A stretch of 64,000 bases of DNA from Arthrobacter sp. PAMC 25486 (GCF_000785535.1 NZ_CP007595.1:2998439-3062438), one strand, 5' to 3'. Counted from the stretch's first letter, positions 8,496 through 16,608 are shown. Notes: a model not told the origin generated them from the sequence alone. Made by a program: numbers and translations.

Positions 8496-9242
8496 ATGCC
8501 GCAATTTGAGCTCCGGGCGTTGCCCGCAGGAAACGTGGACTTGCATGATGCGCGCCGCAAGCGCCGATGGACCGTGCCATTGGAGGCGTTTGAGATCGGC
8601 ATATTTCCCGTCACGGCTGCCCTGTATTCTTCCGTGATGGGTGGGGAGGCTCTGGAAGCGCAATCGCCGATCGCTGATGTCAGCTGGCTGGATGCAGTGA
8701 CGTTCTGCAACGCGACGTCACTACGCGAGGGCCTTGAACCCGCCTACTCCATCAATGATGACGCCGTGACTTGGTGCACCGGCGCCTCCGGCTACCGGCT
8801 GCCCACGGAAGCGGAATGGGAATACGCATGTCGGGCCGGGACCGCCGGGCCACACTATGGACCGCTCGACGCTGTCGCGTGGACGGCCGGGGACCAGGTG
8901 GAGCACCCGCAGGACGTGGGGCTGAAGCAAGCCAATGGATTCGGCTTGTATGACACTTTGGGGAATGTGTGGGAATGGTGCTGGGACTTGCTGGATCCGG
9001 CCCGTTACGGTGACTATCGGGTGTTTCGAGGCGGAGGTTTTGCTGATGAACCGTGGAGTGTTCGTGCCTCCACTCGCAGAGGCGGCGCGCCCGGGATGAG
9101 CCACCCGGATGTTGGCCTTCGGTTGGCCCGCGGCACCTTCAATGACGCACAAGCGGCTCAAGGATGGTCAGCAGCGGCAGATTCAGAGCGGGGGAGAATC
9201 ACCGGAGCGCTGCCATCCGGGTGGACACCCCGGCAGATTTAG
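8496..9242 (+). CDS. SUMF1/formylglycine-generating-enzyme-fold protein lacking the active-site cysteines
   Basis: 248 residues from ATG 8496 (MPQFELRALPAG). The blocks GYRLPTEAEWEYACRAG and NGFGLYDTLGNVWEWCWD define the SUMF1 fold. In true formylglycine-generating enzymes the strand after RGGS carries two cysteines about five residues apart; here it reads FRGGGFADEPWSVRASTRRG, with none. It is therefore unlikely to mature sulfatases and may instead be a binding or structural member of the family. No sulfatase gene is in the window. A weak hexamer GAGAAT ends 6 nt before the start. Confidence 0.85.
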   Translation: MPQFELRALPAGNVDLHDARRKRRWTVPLEAFEIGIFPVTAALYSSVMGGEALEAQSPIADVSWLDAVTFCNATSLREGLEPAYSINDDAVTWCTGASGYRLPTEAEWEYACRAGTAGPHYGPLDAVAWTAGDQVEHPQDVGLKQANGFGLYDTLGNVWEWCWDLLDPARYGDYRVFRGGGFADEPWSVRASTRRGGAPGMSHPDVGLRLARGTFNDAQAAQGWSAAADSERGRITGALPSGWTPRQI

Positions 9243-9271
9243 CAGTGGCAGGGCCGTCGTAGACTCGGGGA

Positions 9272-9637
9272 ATGATCTTCGCTGTTCTGCTGCTCGTTGT
9301 CAGCTATGCCCTGCTCATCATTGTTGTGGTGCGATGTGCCGATGGCCGTATTGGCATCAACGGACTCGCCGGAATCAGGACGCCAACCATCATGACCAGC
9401 GAGGAGACGTGGCTGGCCGGGCATCAAGCCGCCAAGAAGCCGTCGCTGCTCGGTGCCTACGCTGCCGTGGCCCTGACAGCCGTGGCGTTGTTCCTGCCAA
9501 GTGAGCCCCTGCAGGCTGCGGCCATACTTATTGGCTGCGGAGTGCTGATGGCTGGAGTTCTCTACGGAACATCTCTCGGAACCAACGCGGCGCGGCAGGT
9601 TTTGGCAGGCCGGCAGTCGGAGTCGTCCGCTCTATAG
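9272..9637 (+). CDS. SdpI family membrane protein
   Basis: 121 residues with three predicted membrane segments (about 2-20, 60-76 and 81-100). The motif INGLAGIRTPTIMTSEETWL, with H-AA shortly after, is the conserved core of SdpI/YhfL proteins. In Bacillus, SdpI gives immunity to the SdpC toxin, but most members have unknown roles, and no sdpABC-like genes are here. It appears leaderless, with TAGACT at 9260-9265 ending 6 nt before the ATG. Confidence 0.75.
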   Translation: MIFAVLLLVVSYALLIIVVVRCADGRIGINGLAGIRTPTIMTSEETWLAGHQAAKKPSLLGAYAAVALTAVALFLPSEPLQAAAILIGCGVLMAGVLYGTSLGTNAARQVLAGRQSESSAL

Positions 9638-9657
9638 GGGGATCGTCGCAGCGAGGT

Positions 9658-9945
9658 TTATTCAAGAACCAGTGCAAAGGCATATCGAAGAGATGAGTAC
9701 AGCGCCAAAGTGGCAATGGCATAACCGATAGCCAACGCGGCAGTCGCCAGCCAGCGGCCGCGGTCTCCCCGGAGCCTGATCTGGTTGCGGGATACGTGGC
9801 CGGCGCCGACAGCAAAAACAGCCAGGCCCCCAATGCCTAAAAACGAGATCCCCGCGGCGGCAACTACAGCCATGATGATGGCAACAACTGCCAGCTTATT
9901 CACTGGCACAGTTTTTGTAGTCGCGGGCGTTGCATGGGCGGTCAT
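9658..9945 (-). CDS. Small DUF4190-type membrane protein
   Basis: 95 residues with an N-terminal polar stretch, a hydrophobic segment (about 18-50), the loop HVSRNQIRLRGDRGRWLA and a second hydrophobic segment (about 66-90). This two-helix layout with GLAVFAVGAGHVSRNQI is typical of DUF4190 proteins (ILGIIALVLG..-HVARRQI-). A GAGGGG ribosome site precedes the ATG at 9945. It converges with the SdpI-family gene. The function of the family is not known. Confidence 0.7.
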   Translation of the reverse strand: MTAHATPATTKTVPVNKLAVVAIIMAVVAAAGISFLGIGGLAVFAVGAGHVSRNQIRLRGDRGRWLATAALAIGYAIATLALYSSLRYAFALVLE

Positions 9946-10054
9946 CGGGGTCCCCTCACCTCGTTGTTTCGAGCCAGTCTAGCCATGCCCACGCACATCC
10001 ATCTTGCGCACGTGGTCCGCCCTGACGCAGCCGCTGGTGGGCCCGCAGAACCCT

Positions 10055-10074
10055 GGACGACGGCGGCGGAACTT
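10055..10074. repeat. KHDGG palindrome, left half only
   Basis: GGACGACGGCGG followed by CGGAAC matches the left arm and the start of the loop; no right arm follows. It lies in the intergenic space before the 10120 gene. Confidence 0.4.
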
Positions 10075-10119
10075 GCTCAACCTCTGGCATTCCGGTGGCT
10101 TCACGCATAGCGTGTCAGG

Positions 10120-10647
10120 ATGACGTCACCCGAACGGTTCATGAATGAAATCCCGGAGCCGGAAGCCATTGTTGCGCTGGTTCAGGGGCTGGCCCAACAG
10201 GCCTGGCCCAAGAGTGGCGCCGAAAGTGGCGCCTTGTTCGCGCGCATGGGATGGCGCCGCGAAAGGCAATTTCCTGCAAGCAGGGAAAATGGTCCGGCGG
10301 ATGAATTCGTCCTGGATACAGGGGTTGGCAGCCCGCCTGTATTCGCCACGTCAACCGAAACGGATGGGGTTCTCGACTCAATCTATTTGCAGCTCCGCCT
10401 AGGGGAGGCGCTGCCGGACCCCGAAGCAACGGACTGTTTTCAGGCGATCATTACCCGATTGGCCGAGATTTATGGCGAGCCCACCATTCCCTGGCATGGA
10501 CAGAGGGGTTTGCGGAGAATGTGGAACGTGAACGGCATGGACATTGATGTCCACTTTGGCAATGACAGCCACAGTTCGCTCATGATCGGCTTCTTGGACG
10601 AACAGTTTTTCGCCGAGGTGGAAGCGTACGCCCGCGAGCACAGCTAG
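10120..10647 (+). CDS. Hypothetical protein, 175 residues
   Basis: Soluble acidic protein of unknown function. It has an alpha-rich start (PEPEAIVALVQGLAQQAW), then FVLDTGVG, a central LRLGEALPDPEATDCFQAII, and an ending with alternating strands (MDIDVHFGNDSHSSLMIGFL). The layout recalls DUF6301-like actinobacterial proteins, which is only a guess. It may be leaderless, with TAGCGT at 10108-10113 ending 6 nt before the ATG; an alternative start is the ATG at 10141. Isolated single gene. Confidence 0.65.
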   Translation: MTSPERFMNEIPEPEAIVALVQGLAQQAWPKSGAESGALFARMGWRRERQFPASRENGPADEFVLDTGVGSPPVFATSTETDGVLDSIYLQLRLGEALPDPEATDCFQAIITRLAEIYGEPTIPWHGQRGLRRMWNVNGMDIDVHFGNDSHSSLMIGFLDEQFFAEVEAYAREHS

Positions 10648-10820
10648 ATGCGGTTCCGAGGGCGCTGGTTCTGCGGCGTTCATGGTGACCCAGTTCCTTG
10701 AATTGGACGAAGAGCGTGATTATGAACCGTCCGTTGGAACCAGGCGGGATTCTTGTTGGTGGACACCCGCTGGGGCCAGTTGCATGATGGGAACAGAACG
10801 GGAAGAGGACGGGAGAAGTC

Positions 10821-11177
10821 ATGCATGTCATCCGCGTAACAACAGACCTCACGGTGCCCGACATCGAGGAGGCGGGGACGTTCTATGCGGACTACCTTGG
10901 CCTCGACGGCGAGGACATGGGCCTTGACTGGGTCACCCGATTTGTCGTGCCTGGCTCCGGAGAGCACATCCAACTCTTGTCCCGGGACGCGACGGCGCCT
11001 GAGAATCCGCTCATCACCGTCAAGGTCGACGACGTCGAGGACGCCTATGCGGAGGCCCGGCGGCGCGGTTACGAGATTGTGTATCCGCTGGCCACGGAAC
11101 CGTGGGGCATCCGCCGATTCTTTGTCCGCGCACCCGGCGGGACTGTCATTAACATCGCCCAGCACAGCGAACCCTAG
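10821..11177 (+). CDS. VOC family protein
   Basis: 118 residues with DLTVPDIEEAGTFYADYLGL and ITVKVDDVEDAYAEARRRGY, then WGIRRFFVRAPGGTVINIAQ. This is a complete single-domain glyoxalase/dioxygenase-fold protein. GGGAGAAG lies just upstream of the ATG. The preceding 170 nt (10648-10820) contain no convincing gene. The HAD fragment that follows is broken, so no functional partner is apparent. Confidence 0.85.
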   Translation: MHVIRVTTDLTVPDIEEAGTFYADYLGLDGEDMGLDWVTRFVVPGSGEHIQLLSRDATAPENPLITVKVDDVEDAYAEARRRGYEIVYPLATEPWGIRRFFVRAPGGTVINIAQHSEP

Positions 11178-11312
11178 AGGTGTGGGGACGCATGGAGCGG
11201 TCTGCCGCCAGGGCCGGTGCATGTGACCTCTGGGCCACTGGCTTCGTCCGCCTGCTCGGTAAGGTGCGATTCGGACGCGCACTGGTGTATCGAGGCTGAC
11301 CGGGATGGATAG

Positions 11313-11822
11313 GAACCACGTGACCGCCTGGCCCGGGCCATCAAGGAACGCTTCAACCCGCATCTTGACCTGGAGGAGCTCGTGGACAAGCTGCTCTACG
11401 AGCTCGTGGACTCGATGGCCAGGGAGCCCGGCACCCGGCAGGCGCTGGCGGGCGCTAGGGAGCAGGGCTGGAAGATGGCCATTGTCCCCAACGGAACGAC
11501 AACCCAGCAGTCTCTCAAGATCCAGAAACTGGGGCTTGAGCCCTGCGTGGACGCCGTCGTCATCTCGGAGGCAGAGGGGGTGAAGAAGCCGGATCCCGAG
11601 ATTTTTCGCCTTGCTGCCCGGCGCTTGGGCCTGGAGGTGAACGGCGGTTGGCTGCTCGGTGACCACCCCGTTGCCGGCATTGCAGATGGCCGAGCCGTCG
11701 GACTTGAAACGGGGTGGGTGTCCCGCGGCATGAAATGGCCCGAGCGGGAACCTTCGTCCACGGTCACCGCAGGCACTGCTGCAGAAGTCATCGGCACTGT
11801 TGTCCGTCAGTGTCCCTGCTGA
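11313..11822 (+). pseudogene. HAD-superfamily hydrolase, 5'-truncated
   Basis: The frame is open from 11313 after a TAG stop at 11310. It gives DRLARAIKERFNPHLDLEEL, then IVPNGTTTQQSLKIQKLGLE (motif II), EGVKKPDPEIFRLAARRLGL (motif III lysine) and WLLGDHPVAGIADGRAVG (motif IV). The catalytic motif I (DxDGT) and the start of the cap domain are missing, and no alternative frame upstream supplies them. A GTG at 11382 could start a 146-residue product, but it could not be an active phosphatase. I call it a decayed gene. Confidence 0.7.
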
Positions 11823-11840
11823 CGAAAATGGCACTCACCG

Positions 11841-11887
11841 CTGACGACGGCGGAACGCGCGTGCCGCCGTCGTGCTTGGGTTTGGTG
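11841..11887. repeat. KHDGG palindrome family, intact copy 2
   Basis: ACGACGGCGG (11844-11853) and CCGCCGTCGT (11864-11873) pair across a 10-nt loop and are followed by GCTTGGGTTTGG. It lies just after the HAD remnant. Confidence 0.85.
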
Positions 11888-11967
11888 TAAAGCCCGGAGA
11901 GGCTGCCTCCTGCCAGGTCGCCCCGTCCACTGATTAGGCGGGATAATCCACCAAACTTGGTTGCTAA

Positions 11968-11981
11968 TACGTTTTAACGTA
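11968..11981. promoter_or_regulatory. Candidate operator of the HTH/M23 pair
   Basis: TACGTT and AACGTA are exact reverse complements separated by TT, ending 10 nt before the ATG of the HTH gene. Placement over the presumed promoter suggests autoregulation, which is inference. Confidence 0.45.
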
Positions 11982-11991
11982 GTCTCGACGC

Positions 11992-12546
11992 ATGGTTGAG
12001 AACACAGAATTGCAGGAGCTGAGGCAGGAGCTTCGAGCCGTCACGCTTAGGGTTGCTTCGTTGGAAGATGCGCTCCCGGACGTCGGCTCGAATCTGTTGG
12101 ACGTGCCAGGGGCTGCGCCAGAGTCGGAGGATACGTTCTGGGCGTTGTCCGGGCTGCGGGCCCGTTTGCCGGAGCATCCTTCGACGGCGGACGGTGCCGT
12201 CATGCTGGTGGGTGCGGTGACGCTCCCGAGTGGTGCGCCCGTTGAATGGCAGCAGACGGCGGGCACGTCTGGCCTGTTCGAAGTGGAATGGGACGATCGC
12301 GCGCCAGCGTTCGCGGCGCTGGGCCACCCGATGAGGCTCGAACTGCTGAGGCACATCCTTTCCGGTGTCCATGCCACAGCTGAGCTTGCGGCGATCGAGA
12401 CGCTGGGAACCACCGGCCAATTGCATCATCATCTGCGCCAGTTGTTGTCGGCTGGGTGGCTCAAGCAGAGCGGCCGCGGCAGTTATGAGGTTCCTGTGGG
12501 CCGCGTGGTGCCTTTGCTGGCCTGCCTTGTGGCGGTGGACGGCTGA
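11992..12546 (+). CDS. ArsR-like winged-helix regulator paired with an M23 peptidase
   Basis: 184 residues. The N-terminal 25 residues (LQELRQELRAVTLRVASLED) look like a coiled coil, followed by a variable middle. Residues about 103-180 form a winged helix: AFAALGHPMRLELLRHILSG is the classic start of ArsR-type domains, followed by TAELAAIETLGTTGQLHHHL as the recognition helix. No metal-binding cysteines are present. Its stop overlaps the ATG of the M23 peptidase gene by 1 nt, so the two form a unit. It probably regulates this unit through the palindrome at 11968-11981. Confidence 0.8.
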   Translation: MVENTELQELRQELRAVTLRVASLEDALPDVGSNLLDVPGAAPESEDTFWALSGLRARLPEHPSTADGAVMLVGAVTLPSGAPVEWQQTAGTSGLFEVEWDDRAPAFAALGHPMRLELLRHILSGVHATAELAAIETLGTTGQLHHHLRQLLSAGWLKQSGRGSYEVPVGRVVPLLACLVAVDG

Positions 12547-13436
12547 TGGGTGCAGTCACGCTGATCTACCGTGTTCGCGGGCCGATTCTCTTCATAGCTG
12601 TCCCGGCGTGCCTGGCCGGCGCCGTGCGCCGTTTTCTTCCGGACGGGATCTTATACTCCATTTTTGCGTTTTTCCCGCTGCTGGGAATCGTCGGAATCTT
12701 GGCGGTGCTCGCCGCGACGCCACTCGCGGTCAAGCGCCTGACAGAGCAGGAAAGCATCACTGTGACGTCCCCTGTGACGGGCCGGTGGCTGGGCATGAAC
12801 AGCCCGGTCGACAAAGTGCCGAGCCACGGAGTCCGTGCCTATGGCCAGGCCCACGCCATTGATCTTGTCTATGAGCCGTTGGATCAGGAAAGGCCGGTCT
12901 TTGGAACGGGTCCGGCAATGCGCGGGGCCGGAGAATACCCGGCGTTCGGGCAGCCCGTACGGGCCATGGTTGACGGTGTTGTTGTCCGCGCCTCGGATGT
13001 CTTGCGTGACCACCGGGCCCGCTCAGCCTGGCTGGGTGTTATCTACATGATGGTTGAGGGGGCTGTGCGAGAGCTTGGCGGACCAAGGTTCATCATCGGC
13101 AACCATGTCACTATTCGGGGTGACGACGGGATCTATGCGCTGGTCGCGCACATAGAGAAGGGCTCCGTGCTTGTTGCCGAGGGGGACCGGGTCAGTGCAG
13201 GTCAGGTGATTGCCGCCTGTGGAAACTCCGGCAACACCAGCGAGCCGCACGTTCACGCCCAGCTGATGGACAGGGCTTCGGCCTGGACGGGGCAGGGTGT
13301 CCCCTTCGCGTTCGCGGGCGTAAAAATCGGGGAACTGGAAGAATTGCAAGATGCTCTCCCCGGCAACAATCAGCATATGACCGTTGGGTCGCCCGTCCCG
13401 CGGCAGGCCAAGGCTGAAAAAGTGTCCGAGGAGTAG
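12546..13436 (+). CDS. Membrane-anchored M23-family peptidase-like protein
   Basis: 296 residues. Two N-terminal hydrophobic segments (about 10-28 and 38-62) place the rest outside the membrane. The lysostaphin-like fold is shown by YGQAHAIDLVYE (101-110), a central VTIRGDDGIYALVAHIEKGS, and VSAGQVIAACGNSGNTSEPHVHAQL with the HxH metal motif. The first zinc motif is HxxD (H103, D106) rather than the usual HxxxD, so catalytic competence is uncertain; many such proteins are inactive activators. Translationally coupled to the HTH gene upstream. It may act on peptidoglycan. Confidence 0.78.
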   Translation: MGAVTLIYRVRGPILFIAVPACLAGAVRRFLPDGILYSIFAFFPLLGIVGILAVLAATPLAVKRLTEQESITVTSPVTGRWLGMNSPVDKVPSHGVRAYGQAHAIDLVYEPLDQERPVFGTGPAMRGAGEYPAFGQPVRAMVDGVVVRASDVLRDHRARSAWLGVIYMMVEGAVRELGGPRFIIGNHVTIRGDDGIYALVAHIEKGSVLVAEGDRVSAGQVIAACGNSGNTSEPHVHAQLMDRASAWTGQGVPFAFAGVKIGELEELQDALPGNNQHMTVGSPVPRQAKAEKVSEE

Positions 13437-13463
13437 GTGCCGGAGCGCAGGCGCTTCGTTGGG

Positions 13464-13730
13464 TCAATTCCGCCTGTAAACATCGCGTCTATGCGCCGCG
13501 CCGAAGATCACGACGAGTAATTGGCCATCATGAATCTCATACAACACCCGGTAGTCTCCGACTCGGATCCGCCAAGCATTGTCATCTCCGGCGAGCTCCT
13601 TCACACCGTCCGGCCGCGGATTCTCCTCCAGCAGTGTGATCGTGGCCAGAATCCGGTGCCGCAGGGGTTTGTCGAGCTTGTTCAACTCCTTGAGCGCAGC
13701 GCGGGTGAAGCTAACTTCATACCGGCTCAA
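13464..13730 (-). CDS. relE: RelE/ParE family toxin
   Basis: 88 residues. RYEVSFTRAALKELNKLDKP, AWRIRVGDYRVLYEIHDGQL and the ending GAAHRRDVYRRN are the standard RelE features, including the C-terminal arginines needed for ribosome-dependent mRNA cleavage. The TTG at 13730 is chosen as start because it overlaps the end of the antitoxin gene, as in typical relBE operons; an in-frame ATG further upstream inside the antitoxin gene is possible. The complete size and intact motifs suggest a functional module, unlike the fragment at 594-752. Confidence 0.87.
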   Translation of the reverse strand: MSRYEVSFTRAALKELNKLDKPLRHRILATITLLEENPRPDGVKELAGDDNAWRIRVGDYRVLYEIHDGQLLVVIFGAAHRRDVYRRN

Positions 13731-13995
13731 CGGGTGATGCAGTCGCAGCCAGCACCTCATCCCGACTGATCCTTGCGCCGTCATCTTCCTGTCGGGCACG
13801 GCGAAGGGCGACCAGGTCTTCCTGGTCATCAAGCCGTTCCAGCAATTCCAGGTCCTCAGGGCCGGTACGAACGGCTGCAATTTTGCCGCGGCGGGTGATG
13901 TTGATGCGTTCGTGGTCAAAAGCGGCCCGGCTAACGGCGTTGAAGAGGCCGGCATGCAGCTCTGCAACACTCATGGAACTGGTTCTTTCAGTCAT
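13717..13995 (-). CDS. relB: RelB/Phd-type antitoxin
   Basis: 92 residues from ATG 13995, with a GTG at 14001 as alternative. SMSVAELHAGLFNAVSRAAFDHERINITRRGKIAAVRTGPEDLEL contains the Phd/YefM-like N-terminal DNA-binding fold (about 10-52), followed by a charged helix (ELLERLDDQEDLVALRRARQ) that would wrap the toxin. It is upstream of and overlaps relE by 14 nt. Such antitoxins repress their own promoter, which would lie in the 14000-14050 region. No clear operator was seen there. Confidence 0.82.
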   Translation of the reverse strand: MTERTSSMSVAELHAGLFNAVSRAAFDHERINITRRGKIAAVRTGPEDLELLERLDDQEDLVALRRARQEDDGARISRDEVLAATASPVEPV

Positions 13996-14111
13996 AGGCA
14001 CATTCGACTTTCAGATGTACAAACCGACCACATTGATCAGTTTGACGCAACTTGGGATTCATGCCGGGAACTTCAAGAAGGCACGCCCTGGCACTCGCTA
14101 GGCTTGCAGGC

Positions 14112-14879
14112 ATGGATCAGGTCAACGGCACGCCCACAGCTTTCAGCGACAGTGCTGTCCTGCATGATGCCGTCCGCCCCGCATGGTCGGAGGAGGTCCT
14201 TACGTGGCTGCTGGGGTCACCGGAACCAGGCCAGCGGCTGGCGGCGCTGGATTTGGGAGCCGGTACGGGTCTAGGCACCCGGACCATCGCTTCTCTCGGC
14301 CACACTGTCACCGCGGTCGATACGTCCGCTGACATGCTGTCCGTGCTCCGAAAAGCCAAAAAAGATCTTTCGCCCGAAATTGCCGCCCGAATCGCCGCTG
14401 CAAAGGGCTCGGCGGAGCACATCCCTTTGAAAGATGACAGTGTCGACGCCATAGTTTGCCTCCAGGCTTGGCACTGGGTGGATCCCGAACTGGCGGTGCG
14501 TGAGTGCGATCGTGTGCTCAAACAAGACGGCATGATGGGACTGGCCTGGCATACCTGGGACCGCAGCAGCGAGTGGGTGAAGGCGCTCGCAGCAATCGTC
14601 GAGCCGGACGGAGCGCCTGCAGACCAAACCCGATGCGTGCCCAAAGAATTTGATGGCCGCGGCACTTTTGAACGCAAGGGCTTCCCCTTTAACTACGAAC
14701 TTTCGGTCGACCAGCTTGTTCAACTCGCCAGCTCATGGGCTTTCGTTGCGCAGAGGCCGGACCATCGCGACGTTTTGGCGCAGATTCGCCATCTGGGTGA
14801 AGACGCGGCGTCACGCGACACGAGCCTTGTCAGGTTTCCCCACGTCACGGCCGCCTTCCGGCTGCGTCAGCATCATTGA
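14112..14879 (+). CDS. Class I SAM-dependent methyltransferase
   Basis: 255 residues from ATG 14112. Motif I is ALDLGAGTGLGTRTIA, followed by VDTSADML (motif II acid), AEHIPLKDDSVDAIVCLQAW (post-motif) and ECDRVLKQDGMMGLAWHTWD. It is a UbiE/Methyltransf_11-like enzyme of normal length, with a C-terminal helical part. A TAGGCT hexamer at 14099-14104 ends 7 nt before the ATG, suggesting a leaderless message. The acceptor substrate is unknown. Confidence 0.87.
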   Translation: MDQVNGTPTAFSDSAVLHDAVRPAWSEEVLTWLLGSPEPGQRLAALDLGAGTGLGTRTIASLGHTVTAVDTSADMLSVLRKAKKDLSPEIAARIAAAKGSAEHIPLKDDSVDAIVCLQAWHWVDPELAVRECDRVLKQDGMMGLAWHTWDRSSEWVKALAAIVEPDGAPADQTRCVPKEFDGRGTFERKGFPFNYELSVDQLVQLASSWAFVAQRPDHRDVLAQIRHLGEDAASRDTSLVRFPHVTAAFRLRQHH

Positions 14880-15039
14880 GGCGCGGCATCGAATTCGTGA
14901 TGCGAACGAAAAGACCCTCACCATTTTTGAAAACCAGTTTGGTTCGCAGCCTGCGGAAAACAATGCCAAATAGCGGAATCCCCACCGGCTCATTTTCGGT
15001 TCGTCTTCCGGTCTGGTGAGTTGTTGGTGGTTGCCCGCC

Positions 15040-15096
15040 GTGGACGACGGCGGAACCCGGGTGCCGCCGTCGTGCTTGGGTTTGGGGGTGGTTGGG
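15040..15096. repeat. KHDGG palindrome family, intact copy 3
   Basis: Arms ACGACGGCGG (15044-15053) and CCGCCGTCGT (15064-15073), tail GCTTGGGTTTGGGGGTGG. Arms, loop (AACCCGGGTG) and tail are shared almost base for base with 15710-15769. Confidence 0.9.
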
Positions 15097-15138
15097 CAGG
15101 ATGCGGCAAGTAAGCTGCGCGCATTTGATATTGTCCTG

Positions 15139-15633
15139 CTACGTAACCGGTGACGGTTTCTTCCGCGCCGTTGCCTTGAACACCGCCGTCACGCTCAAGG
15201 CTATGACGATAAGGAGCGCGATCCCGCTGGCCATGTACAGGGGTGCTTCCAGCGCGGATGCCGCCTCGGCGTTCCATTCGTAATAGGTGTCTCCTACTGA
15301 GTTCAGGTTGGCGAACGACGTGAAGAAATATGCCGGCGCACCCAGGACAATGATTCCAGCCCATAGTGAGGTGGCTGCCCAGTTTGGAAGTGAGGTGTGG
15401 CGGACAAGTGTCATCGCGGCCCACGCAAGTGCGAGCAAGATGCCCAGCCCGGCGAAGACGAAACCCGGGGTGGTGGTGTACGCCTGGCCGGCAGCATCCA
15501 TGTCGGCAATCGTGGTTTCAAGCGGCATCCCGCTTGCGGCAACCACCGCCCAGTCATTCATCAATGTTGCCCCGAGAATGGAGTAGACAATGATCGCAAC
15601 GATTCCGAGGAGTGTGAGCAGTTTCCGCATCAT
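15139..15633 (-). CDS. Hypothetical four-helix membrane protein
   Basis: 164 residues, with predicted membrane helices at about 5-25, 55-78, 85-105 and 130-152. The extracytoplasmic loop between helices 1 and 2 contains MPLETTIADMDAAGQAYTTT. The C-terminus is basic (KATARKKPSP). No family is recognised. It is flanked by two copies of the KHDGG palindrome (15040-15096 and 15710-15769) in the same orientation, the closest pair in the window. Confidence 0.7.
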   Translation of the reverse strand: MMRKLLTLLGIVAIIVYSILGATLMNDWAVVAASGMPLETTIADMDAAGQAYTTTPGFVFAGLGILLALAWAAMTLVRHTSLPNWAATSLWAGIIVLGAPAYFFTSFANLNSVGDTYYEWNAEAASALEAPLYMASGIALLIVIALSVTAVFKATARKKPSPVT

Positions 15634-15709
15634 GAAAGGCTAGCAGCGGCCCTCAATTGATTCCCCTACGTCACAGCCTGCCATCGTCTGCCAAGCCGCA
15701 CGCAAACCG

Positions 15710-15769
15710 CGGACGACGGCGGAACCCGGGTGCCGCCGTCGTGCTTGGCTTTGGGGGCGGTTGGGTAAA
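15710..15769. repeat. KHDGG palindrome family, intact copy 4
   Basis: Arms ACGACGGCGG (15713-15722) and CCGCCGTCGT (15733-15742), loop AACCCGGGTG, tail GCTTGGCTTTGGGGGCGG. Nearly identical to copy 3, on the other side of the 15139-15633 gene. Confidence 0.9.
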
Positions 15770-15802
15770 GAAGCTGTCGCGCCACCTGTGACGAAGCCGC
15801 AA

Positions 15803-16564
15803 CTATAGCTGCTTCAGCGCAAAGTCCTGCATCGCGGCAGCCAGCCATTCCGGAAGGTCCGGATGTATCCCAGCCACGAGATCACGCTGAAAACCCGATT
15901 CCAGATACAAGCTGGCCAGACCTTCATAAGCTTCCCTGCCCGGAACCCAACCTTCACTGATCAAGTCATGGTGGGCCCGCACCAGTGTGGCTGCCTCGGT
16001 TGATTGTGGCAGGTGGCCCTGCTGCATCGCAGTGGCAAGCCGGCCATAGAGCACATTGCCTCGTGTGGCAGCGGCTTCAAAGTCCTGCTCGTTCCAATCA
16101 GCCGTGCGCTTTTCCTCTGCGGCAAATGCAGCATCAACTGGAGGGCCGAACCGTTCGAGCAGCTCGCTCCGCAGCTCGGCTCGGCTGGTGCGGAGGCCGG
16201 CAAAGAAGTCCCGCTCAGCAAAGGGGCGCCCCCCAGCCATCTCGTCCAAGGTGAGATCCAGGGTGGAGAGTAGTCTGGTGAGCCGGTCGCGCTCTTCTGC
16301 AACGAGCTCCCTGTGAGCAATAAGCGCTGCGCGCTCGCCGGCAGCATCGTTGCGAGACAAGATGTCCTTGATCGACGCCAACGACAGCCCATAATCGCGC
16401 AGCAAGAGAATGCGTTGCAGCCGCAACAGCTGCTCACGTTCATACCAGCGGTAGCCGTTGTTACTGACCCGGCTTGGGTGCAACAGGCCCAGCTTGTCAT
16501 AGTGGCGAAGCATCCGCGCACTAATTCCGGCGAGATCGGCAACCTGACTGATCGAGAGCGACAT
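15803..16564 (-). CDS. MerR family regulator with TipAS-like effector domain
   Basis: 253 residues. The MerR helix-turn-helix and wing are at 5-40 (ISQVADLAGISARMLRHYDK, GYRWYE), followed by the linker coiled coil (RAALIAHRELVAEERDRLTR). The C-terminal 140 residues resemble the TipAS antibiotic-recognition domain, which traps thiopeptides and other multidrug ligands in Streptomyces TipA. The gene is divergent from a 118-residue orphan, with a perfect inverted repeat (16588-16602) between them that fits a MerR-type operator. It probably activates its own or the divergent gene on ligand binding. Confidence 0.88.
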   Translation of the reverse strand: MSLSISQVADLAGISARMLRHYDKLGLLHPSRVSNNGYRWYEREQLLRLQRILLLRDYGLSLASIKDILSRNDAAGERAALIAHRELVAEERDRLTRLLSTLDLTLDEMAGGRPFAERDFFAGLRTSRAELRSELLERFGPPVDAAFAAEEKRTADWNEQDFEAAATRGNVLYGRLATAMQQGHLPQSTEAATLVRAHHDLISEGWVPGREAYEGLASLYLESGFQRDLVAGIHPDLPEWLAAAMQDFALKQL

Positions 16565-16581
16565 CCCGCCAGCCTACCGAC

Positions 16582-16608
16582 TTGACCTTGACACTATGTC
16601 AACTTTTA
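16582..16608. promoter_or_regulatory. MerR/TipA-type operator between divergent genes
   Basis: TTGACA-CTA-TGTCAA (16588-16602) is a perfect inverted repeat, preceded by TTGACC at 16582. MerR proteins bind such repeats inside an overlong promoter spacer. It lies 24-38 nt from the MerR start and 61-75 nt from the 16663 gene. Confidence 0.7.

Noticed and set aside
10680..11834. Long minus-strand open frame (384 codons) opposite the VOC and HAD sequences
   Set aside because: It is antisense to recognisable protein families on the plus strand and its translation is low-complexity with no domain, a common effect of high-GC third positions.
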